From Ailanthus altissimus (taxonomy: Eukaryota; Streptophyta; Magnoliopsida; Sapindales; Simaroubaceae): a stretch of 64,000 bases of DNA. Below, piece after piece: positions 18,861 to 30,365 of this stretch (within the stretch, counting starts at the first letter, position 1; every line of letters starts with the position of its first letter). A program made the position numbers and the translations under genes. Under the pieces are notes generated by a model, which saw only the letters and a list, made by a program, of their open reading frames with translations, had not been told where the DNA came from and did not search any database. The stretch covers positions 13,950,001-14,014,000 of the forward strand of contig OX327702.1 of the NCBI GenBank assembly GCA_946807835.1, written 5' to 3'.

Positions 18861-20480
18861 ACGTCAAGCTGACAACGTTAAATTAAACGTTTCTTAGAGG
18901 TAACCCAAGTAATTTTATTTTAATTTTAGTTTTAGTTACTTTATTTTCTTTTATTATAGAAATAAACAGCAAGTCAAACACTCAAGGAAGCAGCACAAGC
19001 TTTTGCAAACGTTAAGAGCAAAGAAAATTACAGCCAAAAGACACAACACTACATTGCTTATATTTTAATTATCAGAGAATTCTCTTACTCTCAATTCTTT
19101 ATTTTTCGATATTGGGGACAATATCTAATTTAAGTATGGGGTGGGAAGTACTTTCTTATGTTTTTTTTGTGTGCATGATTTGATTGTTATCTTGTGGGTT
19201 AATTTTTTTAGTTTATAATTGTTAGGTTGTTAATATGATCATTAATCTATGATAAGAAATAGAATATATGGCTAGATTTATTTTTTTACAAATCCCTAGA
19301 AAATGATAAATACTTGAGATAATTTTGGTTATCTAAGTTTAGGAACAAATTCGACCTTATTTATAATTACCAGTTTTAGCATTTTATAAGCATGCATAGT
19401 TATAACTATTACATAGAGATACTTTTGCTTTAAGGAGTACACTATAGTCTCGAGGACTGATACTATAGAACTTGTCTTTAATTACCACTTAAGACAAAAT
19501 TCTAGGAAATACATGAATAGGAAAATGACATTAGACCATCCTTAGACTGATTGAGCTTTTCTAGCCTATCTTAATTGTATATTTATCCTTAGTACCCTAT
19601 TTTGAGCCTCATGATCCTTTTTTTTTTTTTTTTTTCTGTTTAACAACATTACAAGCCCAAGACTTAAAGTTTATTTATCTAAGAAATTACCCATAACACC
19701 ATAAACCTTGCATTTTCTTAGAGATACTCTTGAAAGAAAAAGATTGTGGTGATATAAGAAAAATAGGTTTGTGTGGTATTTGTAAAATCTAAGTTTGAGG
19801 GTATTCAAAAAAAGAAGAAAAATCTTCAATAATACCCCCAACTTAAGAAAAAGAAGAAATTCTTTGAAATGTAAAAGTTGAAAAGAAATATGGGAACACA
19901 ATAAATTTTGTGGAAGAGATAATACAAGAAAAAGAAGATCAAGAGGTTTCTAGGTAAAGTGTAAGTGTTTATAGTGTGACTTAAACCTCATATATTTATC
20001 CTTTTATCCCACCTTGACCCTAGCCTTACGTTACAAGTCAATTAAAGTTTTAAATATATCCCTAGACATGTGATTTTCCAGATTAGTGGAGAGTAGTATA
20101 AAGACAAGCCTATGGAAGTATCATTATACAAATTAAATGCCGAACATAATCTTTTCTATACAAACTAAAGTATAAAGTACATCAAAGTATGGTTTTAACT
20201 ATTGCTTGCTACTTGCATACACATGGTGATTATATTTAAGGAAGAATGAGGGACTAAATAAAGATAATTAAGATTGTCAATAGGTATCTATATACCTTAA
20301 GGATTTGTGCCATTTAAACAACTTTTAAGATAATCATTTTAATTATCTTGCTAAACTAGCATCTTATTTTTATTTTAAAATTTTTCATTTGATTTTGAGT
20401 CAAGTATAATCTCTTTTAATTCTCTCTTTGATTTTATTATTCTGCTCAAGGATGAACAAATGGTTAAGTTTAGGGGAGTT
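18861..20480 (+). other. Non-coding 3' internal region of the Athila-like element, with PPT
   Basis: The region starts with the conserved post-integrase stretch CTTAGAGGTAACCCAAGTAAT and a little later has TTGGGGACAATATCTAATTT (about 19111). Both recur on the minus strand near 24045-24070 and 23800-23830. No ORF is credible; the ORF at 19671-19901 is in a shadow frame. It ends in the purine-rich TTAAGTTTAGGGGAGTT (20464-20480) directly against the LTR. Confidence 0.7.
20464..20480 (+). promoter_or_regulatory. Polypurine tract of the Athila-like element
   Basis: TTAAGTTTAGGGGAGTT abuts TGATAAGCATAAA, the LTR start. The arrangement is the same as at 22466-22483 on the other strand. Confidence 0.7.
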
Positions 20481-21918
20481 TGATAAGCATAAATTATATT
20501 TATTTTTTTCACTCTCGTAACTTGATTAATTGCTCATTTTAATAAGAATACTAGGCTTTTTATATGTTTTATTGTTATTTTGTAGGTTTTGAGTCACTAA
20601 AGCAATTGGGGATGAAAATCTAAGGAAAAAAGGCAAAAACATCAAATTGCTACAATAGCTTCTTGCTACATAAATCGCCATAGTATCCTGTGAACGGTGA
20701 TTTGCTATAGTAAAATCATTGAAGCATCAAACAATCTGCATGAACAGTATCTTATGGAAAAGTGCCTGTGGACAGTATCACGCAACAATACTCTTTGCCC
20801 CAGTGATGAACAGTATTTCACTGCAATGGTAAATAGTGCAATTTTCCTAAATTTAAAAGCAATACAACTCCAAGACTCCAATCAATCTGTATGTAAAGGC
20901 CACTTGTTTTAAACCTCAAAGAACACATAACTTAGGGCTATTAGAGCCATAACACATAGAAGAAGAGAAATTTTAGAGAGAGAAGTAAGAAAAATTCAAG
21001 GAAGCAAGAGATTATTGGCGAATATTTAGTGTATTAACAAATTGCGAATTGACATCTATATTGGTTTGATTTTAGTTTTATCATGTTTATTTTATTTTTC
21101 AGCCATAATTATCTTATTATCATAAGCTAAATTTATTTTCTAGGGTTATTACTTGAACTCAATATGTATGTTTAATTGTTAGATCTTTTTAATATTTATT
21201 TAATTCAACTCATTGTTATTCAAATTATTTATTCTTAATACCTCATTATATCTGATCAATATTATAATTTATTTGGTAATACTTTGATAAACTCGGAGAG
21301 GCATCATTGTATTTAGACCTAGATAATTTGATGTATGATTGTAAAGTAACATTCAATGTTGCATATGTGAGTTTCAAATTAGGATAGAAATATACGTAAT
21401 TGACATGTATGGTCACTAAGACTTGTTCTTAATGAATCTTAATTTATTACAAGTACCATAAGAATATAGGTATTTGGTAAATTAAGATATACTCGCATGA
21501 CCTTAGGAGAGGCTTGTGAATGCATTAGTGTCTTTACCAATAATAAGAATTGAGCGATATAAATATTAAAAGATTAAATCTTTGGAAAATATATTGAATG
21601 AGAGTAATTAACACTTGACTTTTTTTATATTGCTATCTTCTTATTTCATTTTAGTTGTGTTATTTATTTTCTGCACTTTTATTATTTTCAATTTGAAGAT
21701 TTTATTTTCTAGAAAATTACTTGAAAGATTCAATTTTAGTACTTGATAGAAAATAAAAAATTTTCCTGTGGGTTCGACATCCGACTTAAAATCAATTTTA
21801 GTACTTGATAGAAAATAAAAAATTTTCCAGCGGGTTCGACATCCGACTTAAAAGTTCCTTTATTACTTGTTACGATAGCATATACATGTGTTTAATTGTG
21901 TGTTATAGAAATATCGCA
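20481..21918 (+). repeat. 3' LTR of the Athila-like element
   Basis: Starts TGATAAGCATAAA and ends AATATCGCA, 1438 bp. U3 carries a run of related words (CATAGTATCC, GTGAACGGTG, GAACAGTATC, GAACAGTATT) at about 20650-20840. A 62-bp tandem duplication lies near the 3' end at 21731-21854. It abuts the truncated LTR of a minus-strand element at 21919. Confidence 0.75.
21731..21854 (+). repeat. 62-bp tandem duplication near the LTR end
   Basis: Units 21731-21792 and 21793-21854 are nearly identical (CAATTTTAGTACTTG...TTCGACATCCGACTT). They differ at CCTGTG versus CCAGCG and at the last base, so the duplication is recent. Confidence 0.95.
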
Positions 21919-22465
21919 TCAATCCCAATTCTTGAATTCTTGGCTTTGATATCTTAATTTTGTGTGTTAATGTTTCTCTGTATTTTGTCTTGCCAAAAGT
22001 CTATCTTTTAGCTTCTAAAATAGTGCATTTATAGGTATGAGAAACCCTAGGGGTGATGGGCTTTGAATCCAAGTCGAAATAAGACTAAAAAAGGTGGATT
22101 TCTTCATTATCGCGCTAGGCGTTGCAACGGTAAGGGCTCAGTGCTTCGGCTTTGAAACCTAAAAAACATCTTTTGGTATTCTTCGATGAAGCACTATGGC
22201 GCTGGATAGTGGGCCCCGTGGCACTGCACATTCTGAAATTGAGCACTGCAGCACGCAAGCCTGTTTCGGCCAGATCTCGTAAAATTGTCGTATCTCCTTC
22301 GTTTTGAGTCTGTTTTGCCTCTTATTTATTCCTATGCATCAAATTTTCCGTTGTGCACCTATTTGTGATATAAAAAATAAATAAATAAAATAGTCAAATA
22401 TTCATGATTGGAGCAAAATACAAAAGTTGGGGACTAAATATACTAGTACATGTATGCCTTTATCA
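21919..22465 (-). repeat. Truncated 3' LTR of the minus-strand Athila-like element
   Basis: On the minus strand it starts TGATAAAGGCATACATG after a PPT. It matches 31122-31666 in order, for example CATACTAGTA-type start blocks, CGACTTGGATTC and the TATA segment CATACCTATAAA. Only 547 bp of about 1.3 kb remain. The missing part was probably removed when the plus-strand element ending at 21918 came to lie next to it. Confidence 0.8.
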
Positions 22466-22483
22466 AATACTCTTAAACTTAAG
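22466..22483 (-). promoter_or_regulatory. Polypurine tract, minus-strand Athila-like element
   Basis: The minus strand reads CTTAAGTTTAAGAGTATT directly before the LTR start TGATAAAGG. It is degraded from the GGGGAG-type tract seen at 20464-20480. Confidence 0.6.
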
Positions 22484-24219
22484 ACTTTGCTCGTTCTCGA
22501 GCAAAACAAAGATAAACATTCACAATTTATTCATAACTCTAAAAATAAAAACTAAAAACAAGCTCCAGTTGATTAAATGATCATTCTCATTATCTCAAAG
22601 GTTGTTAAATGGCACAAGACTTTTCAGAAATCAATAAACAACTTTCAACAATCTTCATACCATTCATCAAGTACTTCATTCTCCCTTATAAATGATCACT
22701 TATGCATGTGTATAATAAGAAAGTAATTAGCCAAATGAAATATAGATTTACTTAATAATTTAAGAAAGAATATAAAGATAATGTCTCGACATATTTCAAT
22801 TTATAACACTATCATAGACTTGCTGGTCATACAACTCTCCACCAATGTAGAAATACATATATCTATGGATCTGTTTAGGATTTTAATTAGCTTGTAATGT
22901 AAAGGTAGAATCAAGGTAGGATATAAAGATATACCTATGAAGTTTAAATTACACCACGAACATTTAAAATTTACTTAGAATTCTCTTGATCTTCTTCTTC
23001 TTGATTTATATCCTCTCTCAAACTTATGATATTCCCATCTTTATTTTAATCACACTTTTGCAAATAATTTTTTTCTTAAGCCGAGGGTATTGTGCTTCAA
23101 AGTTCTTTTTTTTTATATGCACCCCCAAACTTAGACTGATAAACACTTTCGAAACTTATTAGTTTTCATTGCAGTATCCTTTTTCACACATAAAACCTTT
23201 TTTCTTTTAAAAATATTTCTAAGTAAACTCAAGGTTTATGGTGCTACCAGTAGACTTTAGGATAAATAAATTTAAAGGCTTGAGACTTGTAATGTGGGTA
23301 AATAGAAAAAATGGGTAATTAGGCTCAATCAGGGTAATTGGGGATAAATTTACATATAAGGTCAACTAGAAAAAGGTTAATGAGTCCAAAAATGGCCTAA
23401 TGTCATTTTCTTAATTATGTGATTTTAGGATTTCACCTCAAGTAGTAATCAAGCAAGTTCTAGAGTGTTGATCTTCGAGACTGTGGTGTAATACTTAAGC
23501 ATAAAGTATTTAAAAGTAAAAAAAAAATCAACTAATACATGTTTATCTCAATGTGCTCAAGAATAAGTAATCAAAAATAAGATTGAATGCAGTTCAAGAT
23601 TCATGATATAAGAAGTATCTCAAGCGTTTATTGTTTCCTAGAAACTTGTAAAAATAAATTCAGTTAATATTTTATTTCTTATCATGGAATAATGGTCATC
23701 ATCTCAACCAAGACTTAACACACAAAAAAAAAAAATTTCCCACAAGACAACCACTCAAAGCATACAGCAAAAAACAAATATATAGGTTATATGTTTTTCA
23801 CCCTCAAACTTAAATTAAACATTATCCTTAATGTCTAAAAATAAATTTAAAAGTAAAAAAAAATCCCCTGGTACTAAAGTTTAAGCAATGCAACGACGTT
23901 GTCTATTGATTAGACTACTGACTTCTTTGCTCCCAACATTTACAAATCCTTATGCTGCTTCATTGAATGCTTGACTTGTTTTATTCCTATAAAGGAAAGA
24001 AACTAACATAACTAATACTGAAAATAAGCTAATAAAAATAAAAATTACTTGGGTTGCCTCCCAAGAAGTGCTTGATTTAGCATTGTCGAGTTGACGAGGC
24101 TTTTTATACTCGTATGGAGGATCAAACTTAATAGTGAAAGCATCTTTGTATATGAGGTTGCTAGGCTTCTTTTCATTTGGCTTCCTAATAAACGCATTTT
24201 ATATACACCTATCTCAATT
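22484..24219 (-). other. Non-coding 3' internal region of the minus-strand Athila-like element
   Basis: The minus strand carries the same landmarks as 18861-20480: CTTCTTGGGAGGCAACCCAA at about 24045-24070 and AATGTTTAATTTAAGTTTGA near 23810. The 62-codon ORF 24045-24233 reaches this landmark and may hold the last remnant of pol (LGRQPK at its end), but it is too decayed to call. The remainder has no gene. Confidence 0.65.
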
Positions 24220-26193
24220 TGATAATTGCTCATTTTGAATGTGAATACATGCCTTTTTATGAATATTAATTTTATTTTGTAGGTTTCAAGTTAATGATGC
24301 TATTTGGATTGAAAATTTAAAGAAAACAAGCAAAAAACCAAAAATGCTACAGTCAATAAACAGTGTCGTGTAAACAGTACAGCTTCAGTGATAGTAATAG
24401 TGTTTATGCCCTAGCGCTAGAAAATGGTGCCCAGGCGCTAAATCACCTAGGATTTGGTGCCCTAGCACCTGAAAGTGGCACCCAGGCGCTAAAAAGGACA
24501 GAATACTTAGCGCCCGAGTGCCAAAATGTGGCACCTAAGTGCCATCACCTATTTTAACTCTATTTTTCTTGTCCTAATTTGAAACCTATAAATACTACCA
24601 TTTAGCCATTTTTCACACTATCAATGGAGGCAAAAAAATTACAAAGGAGAAGAAGATTAAAGCTCAAATTTGAAGAGAAGAAATGATGTCTCCAAGGTTT
24701 CTTGAGCATCATTGAAGACATTTGAATGATTGAAACCTTGAAGACATCCTCAAATTCGGTTTTCTCTTTCTTTTCTTATTATTTTCTCTTTTTTTTAAAT
24801 GTTTATTTTGGATATTGTTTAAACAAGATTGTATCTATGAATTTCTTGATACTTTTAATTATGGTTGGATTTATGTGTGATTAAACTTAAATTCTAAAGC
24901 TTGATGTAGTTTTATTTATATTGTATTTGGATGATTTAGTATATTTTTGTGTAATTCATTTATGTTTCTCTATGTTTAATGCTTCCAATTGATTAAAAAA
25001 TGAATTGGTTGTTGTGGATTGATAGATTGATACTTGGGAGAGCTTAACCCGTTTATTGGATTGGGGAAAAATATAACCTTAGGTTGCCAATGAGTGAAGA
25101 GGCTAACAACACTTAGGTAATCACCATGATTTTCTCAAGGATTATATGTAGTGCACACCAAGTGTTTGATAAAATATTTGAGAGCACTTGGGGTATGTTA
25201 TTATGCCTAGGATTTCATTTGACGCTCGAAAGAGGTAATAAGATTAATCCTTAGATAATCAATTTAAGGGTTGCGTAATGCATGTATAGGTAAACAAGTT
25301 AAATAGAGATATTAACTTGAATATGTATGTATAGTAAAGAGGGGATGAGATTAATCTTAATCTCTTGATTAATGAACCAAACAAAATTGCTAAATAGGAA
25401 GAACATAGAAAAAACAGAATGAAATCAATACTCTAGGATCCCATTTTTATAGAATCCACCATATTGCAAGATTATTATTTTGTTGTCAGACTATATGTTC
25501 TTGGCCTTGATAGAACTCTATTGAACAATATGTGTTGATGTTGTTATGTGATTAATAACTATCTTGTGTTATTCATTTATACTTTTTATGTGCTTAATGT
25601 TTTTAATTGCATTGGGAAATGGATTGGATGATCTAAACATTTGGGTTATGTGCTTAGAAAAGTTTAATCCATATGTTGGTTGTAAAAAGTATAGCTTTAA
25701 GTTTGTTAAGTTGAGAGACTAATGAACTTAGGGTAGTCATATTATGGTAGCTTAGTGCGTGCACGTATAACGGGTTAGATAGACATATCAACTTAGTTGT
25801 ATATGCATAATATCTCATTCGGCACTCGAAATAGGGAATGAGATTAATAATACACCCTGGACTAGAGAATGCATAAAATTAGTTGTTGATCACTAATGAC
25901 AAAGAACATAGGAACAATAGAGGGAAATCAAGTCCTTAGAACTTCATTGCCATAGATATCTCTTTCCTTTATTTTACCAAGTTATTTAGTTTTAAGTTGT
26001 TTTTACTTCAATAATTTATCTTACCCTTTAGATTAGCCTAGATAAAGTTAGGTTGCTAACGTCATAGTAATTAACATTAATTTAGGACACAATCCTTGTG
26101 GGAAGATACTAACTCATCACTGTATTACTTGCTCACGACCTGTGTACTTGCGGTTACAATTCATGTGTATGTAATTTTGCGAAAACTTTCACA
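24220..26193 (+). repeat. Athila-like LTR with a large internal duplication, inserted in the minus-strand element
   Basis: Starts TGATAATTGCTCATTTTG and ends near GAAAACTTTCACA, about 1.97 kb. The end block (GTATTACTTGCTCACGACC, GTGTACTTGCGG) matches the end of the LTR at 31986-33315. U3 has the GC-rich word tract at 24405-24545, then a TATA-like CCTATAAATACTACC at about 24586. Two related segments of about 0.5 kb (roughly 24955-25480 and 25555-26000) follow each other and share landmarks such as TTATGTGCTTAATG-like and GAAATCAA words. That explains the extra length over 1.33 kb. No target-site duplication is evident. Confidence 0.65.
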
Positions 26194-26318
26194 TCTTCTT
26201 AATTATATCTTAGGTAGCAACTTGTTCTTCTTTCTTATACTTCTCTAGAAAGACTTAAATTTTAGACCGGTGAAGTGATTCTCTTGTGCACTTCTCTTTG
26301 ATCCTATCATTAAGGTAC
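26194..26318 (-). other. Short internal fragment between two LTRs
   Basis: 125 bp lying between two plus-strand LTRs. It probably belongs to the interrupted minus-strand Athila-like element, perhaps its pol region, but nothing diagnostic can be read in it. Confidence 0.3.
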
Positions 26319-27602
26319 TGATAAGGGCATAAAAGTACTAGTATAATTTATACCTAACTTTTGTATTTTACTCTAAATCATAAATATTTGGCTATTTAAT
26401 TGTGGTTTTTGATCATAAATAGATGTACAATGGAAAATGTGACGTATAGAAATAAACGGGAGGCAAATCGGACGTTAAACGAAGAAGTTACGCTCAAAAT
26501 ACGAAAGGGGCACCAAGGCGCCTCAGCGCCCAGTAACCGAGCGCCGCGGCACTCATGGCGGGGAACAAAATTTTTCTACAATAACTAGTGAACAGTATTT
26601 TGAAGACAAAAGCTATAAATAGAAAGCCAAAAAACCCTAAGAGAGGAGAAGAGAAAAAAGAGAGAGAAAAGAGGCAAAAACTTAAAGAGAGAATTCACAA
26701 CACAAGATCAAAGATCAAAGCCAAAGATTGAAGAACCAAGATCAAGATTCAAACTTCAAGTCAAGATTGAGGGAGAAGCACATCAAGGAGTCACTTTGAT
26801 TAGTTTTTCTTCTTTTTCTGTATCATTATGTTCTTATTTTTGTTGATCTTTGTGAATTGGTTTGATACTTTTGGTTTTGTGATGGGTTAAATTATTTATC
26901 TAGGGTTTGACTATGTGAACCTAGTATGGATTTGGATTGTGTTAATTTTTAGTTTATGAACTTAATTATTATAATTGATTTATTCTATCTTGTGTTTAAT
27001 GCTTTCATTATACCTGATCAATATTTTGAATGATTAAGGAACTATGATGAACTCGATGAAGGAATTCATGTGTTTAGCCTAGGATAGTTTGATGCATGAT
27101 TATAGGGTAACAACTATGAGTTCCATCTAGGATAGACATATACCTAGGTGGCATGTATGGTATAATTTAGACTTGATCTTAATGAATTACATTCTGATTT
27201 GATTACTATAAACATATAAGTGATTGTTAGAATGTGTAATATAGTCACTTGACCATCGACAGAGGCTTGTGATGAGATTAATGTCTAAGCCAATCAATTG
27301 GTATTAAGGGATTAACTAAGTGGTTAATGAGTCCAATGAAATACTAGGGGATGAGTCAAAACCCTAGATTATCTTTATTTGTGAATTCTACTCTTTACTT
27401 TTGTTTTATTAATTGAGAGAATTAGATTAGATAGATAAATTTCAGATGTTAGTTTTCTGAATAAAAGTTAAGTAGGTATAATTTTAGTACTTGATTTATA
27501 GAATTAGATTGTATAGTCCCTGTGGGATCGATATCTGGACTTAAAATCCTATATTACTTGATACGATAGTGTGCACTTGCGCGTAGCTACTATAGCAACA
27601 CA
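26319..27602 (+). repeat. Plus-strand Athila-like LTR, inverted relative to its partner
   Basis: Starts TGATAAGGGCATAAAAG and ends near CTATAGCAACACA, about 1.28 kb. It is the same family as the minus-strand LTR at 30366-31666, with matching start (TACTAGTATA), middle and end (ATTACTTGATACGATAG, CTACTATAGCA). U3 has a GC-rich word tract at 26505-26570, then TATA (AGCTATAAATAG at about 26610). The bases ATCAAG after it (27603-27608) match the first bases inside the partner LTR. This indicates that it was once a 5' LTR whose own internal region is gone. No target-site duplication is visible. Confidence 0.75.
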
Positions 27603-27608
27603 ATCAAG

Positions 27609-29793
27609 TACTGCTCCATCTTCTTCTCTATTTTCATTCTATGCCTTAATGCCTTCTTTTTTATGTGAGCATTCAATATCTTTACATCTTTGAGCTCTTT
27701 GACATTTGGGTGCACCACATTGATGCTACAGTAGTCTTCATGCTCTGATGGTAACTTGATCTTCTTGAAAACTTTGAATGTTGCTGTGTTGTCTTGTACC
27801 CTCATTGTCATCTCCCCATTTTGAACATCAATGACCATATGTCCTATAGCTGGTCTTCAAATGAACTTATTGTAGATAGAGAGGGGGTATGAGATTGATA
27901 CTCACTCCTAAATCGAATAAAACTTTACCAAGGTCATGATTATTAATGGAGCACAGTATGATAAATCACTCAGGATCTTTAAGCTTAGAAGGTAGCTTTT
28001 TCTAAACAATAATGCTACAGTCCTTTGTTAATGATACTGTCTCATAATCCTTTAGTCTCATCTTTTTTGAAAGGATACTGTTCATGAATTTGACATAGCT
28101 AGGCATCTATTAGAGCGTATCTGCAAAAGAGAGATTAATATATAATTTCTTTAAAACATCAAGAAATTTAGAGAATTTCTTATCAAATCTCTTGTTTTAT
28201 AACCTCTGTGGGAATGGTGGAGGAGATGTGAATAACTACAAAGGCTATTTCTATATAATTCTATTGGTATTTACTATTGAGTTGTCATGTTTCTGCTTAT
28301 CAAGATTTTTTTGCACTTATATACCAGCTTCTGCACTATTTTTTACAGAAATTTTTGCATTTTTCTACTACCCATCTCTTGTTTCTGCATTTTTTGGATT
28401 GCTTTGCTGTAATTTTTCAATTTCTGCACTTGTTTGATACCTCTATAGCCTTTGAGGAAAAGGAATAAGTGGTCTATATAGTTTTATTTCTTCTTGTTGT
28501 GCCACATTCTCCTTCTTTTTGATAGTGGTGATTTGGATGTGTTATCATGTAGAATCTTTTCACTTCTCAAGCTTATGGTTTAGCATTGCTCTACACTTCC
28601 TCTTGGATTTATCTCAGTATTACTTGGTAGAATACCTTGAGGTCTCCTATTAATTGCAGTAGCAAGTTGTCCCATTTAGACCTCTAAGTTCTTCAACAAT
28701 GTTGGATGATTCTTTAAGATGGCATAATTGGACTTCATATAATGCATCAACATGTCTTCCAAAACTGGCTTCTTCTCTTATAGTAGCTGGAATCATGGGG
28801 ATTCATTAGTCTAGATGACTCCCCTTAATTATTATGCCAAGAGAAGTTACCACGATCTCTCCCCCCTAAATTGTAGGAATTTTATTATGGGTTAGGTTGT
28901 TGATGATTAAAATTGCTTATATAATTTACTACTTCCACGCACTGTCCATTCATGTGGTTATCATTATAAAAGTCTCATGTCACTTGTTGGGTTTTGATGG
29001 CGTTCAATGCATCAAACTTCTTGGATAAGGTCTTAATTTAGCTGTCTATGCATTGAATGCGTTAATCTCATATATACTAGCAACTCTCTTTAATGTAACT
29101 CTTTCTGCTGGCCATTGGTAATAATTTGACGCTATCTCTTCCAATAGATCATAAACCTCATCCATGGACTTATTCATTAAAGTTCCTCCAGCAGCAGTAT
29201 CTATCATAGTCCTTAAATGGCCTATTAGTTCATTGTATAATGTTTGGACTAATAGCCATTTAAGGACTCCATGATGAGGACACTTCCTCAATATGTCCTT
29301 GAAGTGTTCCTATGCCTAATACAACAACTCTCCATCAATTTGACAAAATGAGGTGATGTCATTCCTCATCTTCGTTGTCTTCGATGGTAGGAAAAACTTG
29401 GCTTAAAACTTATGTGCTAATCTTCCTACGTCTATATGGATCCTTATGGTAATGACATGAACCTACTCCTAGCTATATCCCTAAAGGAGAAATGGAATAG
29501 TCTCAATCTGATGTCATCGTCAGAGACTTTGTTGTACTTAAAGGTATCACAAATGTTTAAGAAATTTATGGTATGCATGTTTGGATTGTCATTGGGGCTC
29601 GCTGAACTGTACAATCTCTTTCATCATCTAAATAATATTTGGCTTAATCTCAAAGTTATTGGCAATAATGGTTGGTCACCGAATACTAGATTGCATACAA
29701 TCGGTAATTGGGACAGTATACTCTCTCAATGTCCTATTTGGTATCATAGGCTCAAGGATAAGATTATTAATGTTATCATTATTTCCTTTAATA
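27609..29793 (-). pseudogene. gag: Athila-like gag and protease remnant
   Basis: Read leftwards on the minus strand from 29793, gag begins with a degraded N-terminal domain: IQMMKEIVQFSGAPNDNP, HTINFLNICDTFKYN, DDDIRLRLFHFSFRD and RSRFMSLP, then stops. It resumes as HFVKLMES and, at 29291-29046, as KCPHHGVLKWLLVQTLYN and IDTAAGGTLMNKS with NYYQWPAERV. These motifs in this order are typical of plant Athila-type gag. After a decayed stretch, 27838-27609 reads as the end of the retropepsin domain (VIDVQNGEMTMRVQD, ATFKVFKKIKLP, then DYCSINVV). The protease active site lies in the decayed part and cannot be seen. Pol beyond this point is missing: the frame ends at a junction with an oppositely oriented LTR. 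Many stops make it non-functional. Confidence 0.8.
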
Positions 29794-30215
29794 GTATAAT
29801 CTAGGGGTGGGCATTATTCTCGAACCCGACCCGTCCCAAAATATCAGGTCGGGATGGGAACAGGAATGGGTTCGGGATAGAAAATTCTGTCCCGAACAGG
29901 ACGGGTCGGGTTCAGGAATTTCCCGAACCCGAACGAAACTTTTCGACCCGTCCCGAACCCTAACCGTCCCAAACCCAAACCGACCCGAACCGTCCCGAAT
30001 TGTCCCGACCCGTCCCGAATCCGAATCAAAACTATGTCGTTTCAAAATAATTTTTTTCCAAAAAAATAAATCGGGAATTCCCGACCCGACCCGTCCCGAC
30101 CCGACCCGTCCCGACCCGAAATGTGTCCCGATCGGGACACATTTCGGCATCTCGATCAGGTTCGAGAATTCCTGAACCCGACCCAAACCCGAAATTGCCC
30201 ACCCCTAGTATAATT
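29794..30215. mobile_element. hAT-type MITE with 8-bp target-site duplication
   Basis: The element proper is 29802-30207 (406 bp). It starts TAGGGGTGGGCA and ends TGCCCACCCCTA, perfect 12-bp terminal inverted repeats of the hAT kind. It is flanked by GTATAATC (29794-29801) and GTATAATT (30208-30215), an 8-bp duplication with one change, as hAT transposase makes. It carries no transposase. Most of its length is reiterated CCCGACCCG/CGGGTCGGG words, far more GC-rich than its surroundings. A perfect 32-bp palindrome lies at 30116-30147. It is inserted near the start of the minus-strand gag remnant. The ORFs of 60-132 codons across it follow the repeat and are not genes. Confidence 0.93.
30116..30147. 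repeat. Perfect 32-bp palindrome inside the MITE
   Basis: The left half CCGAAATGTGTCCCGA is followed directly by its exact reverse complement, with no spacer. Confidence 0.97.
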
Positions 30216-30340
30216 TGTCAAAGTAAAATAAAAAGGAAATCAATGTAAAAAGAAGGAAATAGCTAAAGCAAAAATAAAATATGAATAAACAATAAGTATC
30301 GTAATACTAGTATTATCTAAGAATAGTAAGAAATAGTCTT

Positions 30341-30357
30341 CAGCAACGGTGTTAAAA
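30341..30357 (-). promoter_or_regulatory. Degraded primer-binding site of the Athila-like element
   Basis: On the minus strand, after the LTR end and ATCAAG, the sequence TTTTTAACACCGTTGCTG resembles the TTTTTGGCGCCGTTGCCG PBS region of Athila-type elements. This orients the element leftwards and marks 30366-31666 as its 5' LTR. Confidence 0.65.
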
Positions 30358-30365
30358 ACTTGATA

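Noticed and set aside
26319..27602. Simple solo LTR insertion
   Set aside because: There is no target-site duplication, and the LTR retains six bases of its own leader, so it is better explained as a broken 5' LTR.
29788..30186. ORFs of 61-132 codons on both strands over the CCCGACCCG-rich region
   Set aside because: They follow the repeated words of a hAT MITE, read open in several frames at once and have no domain.
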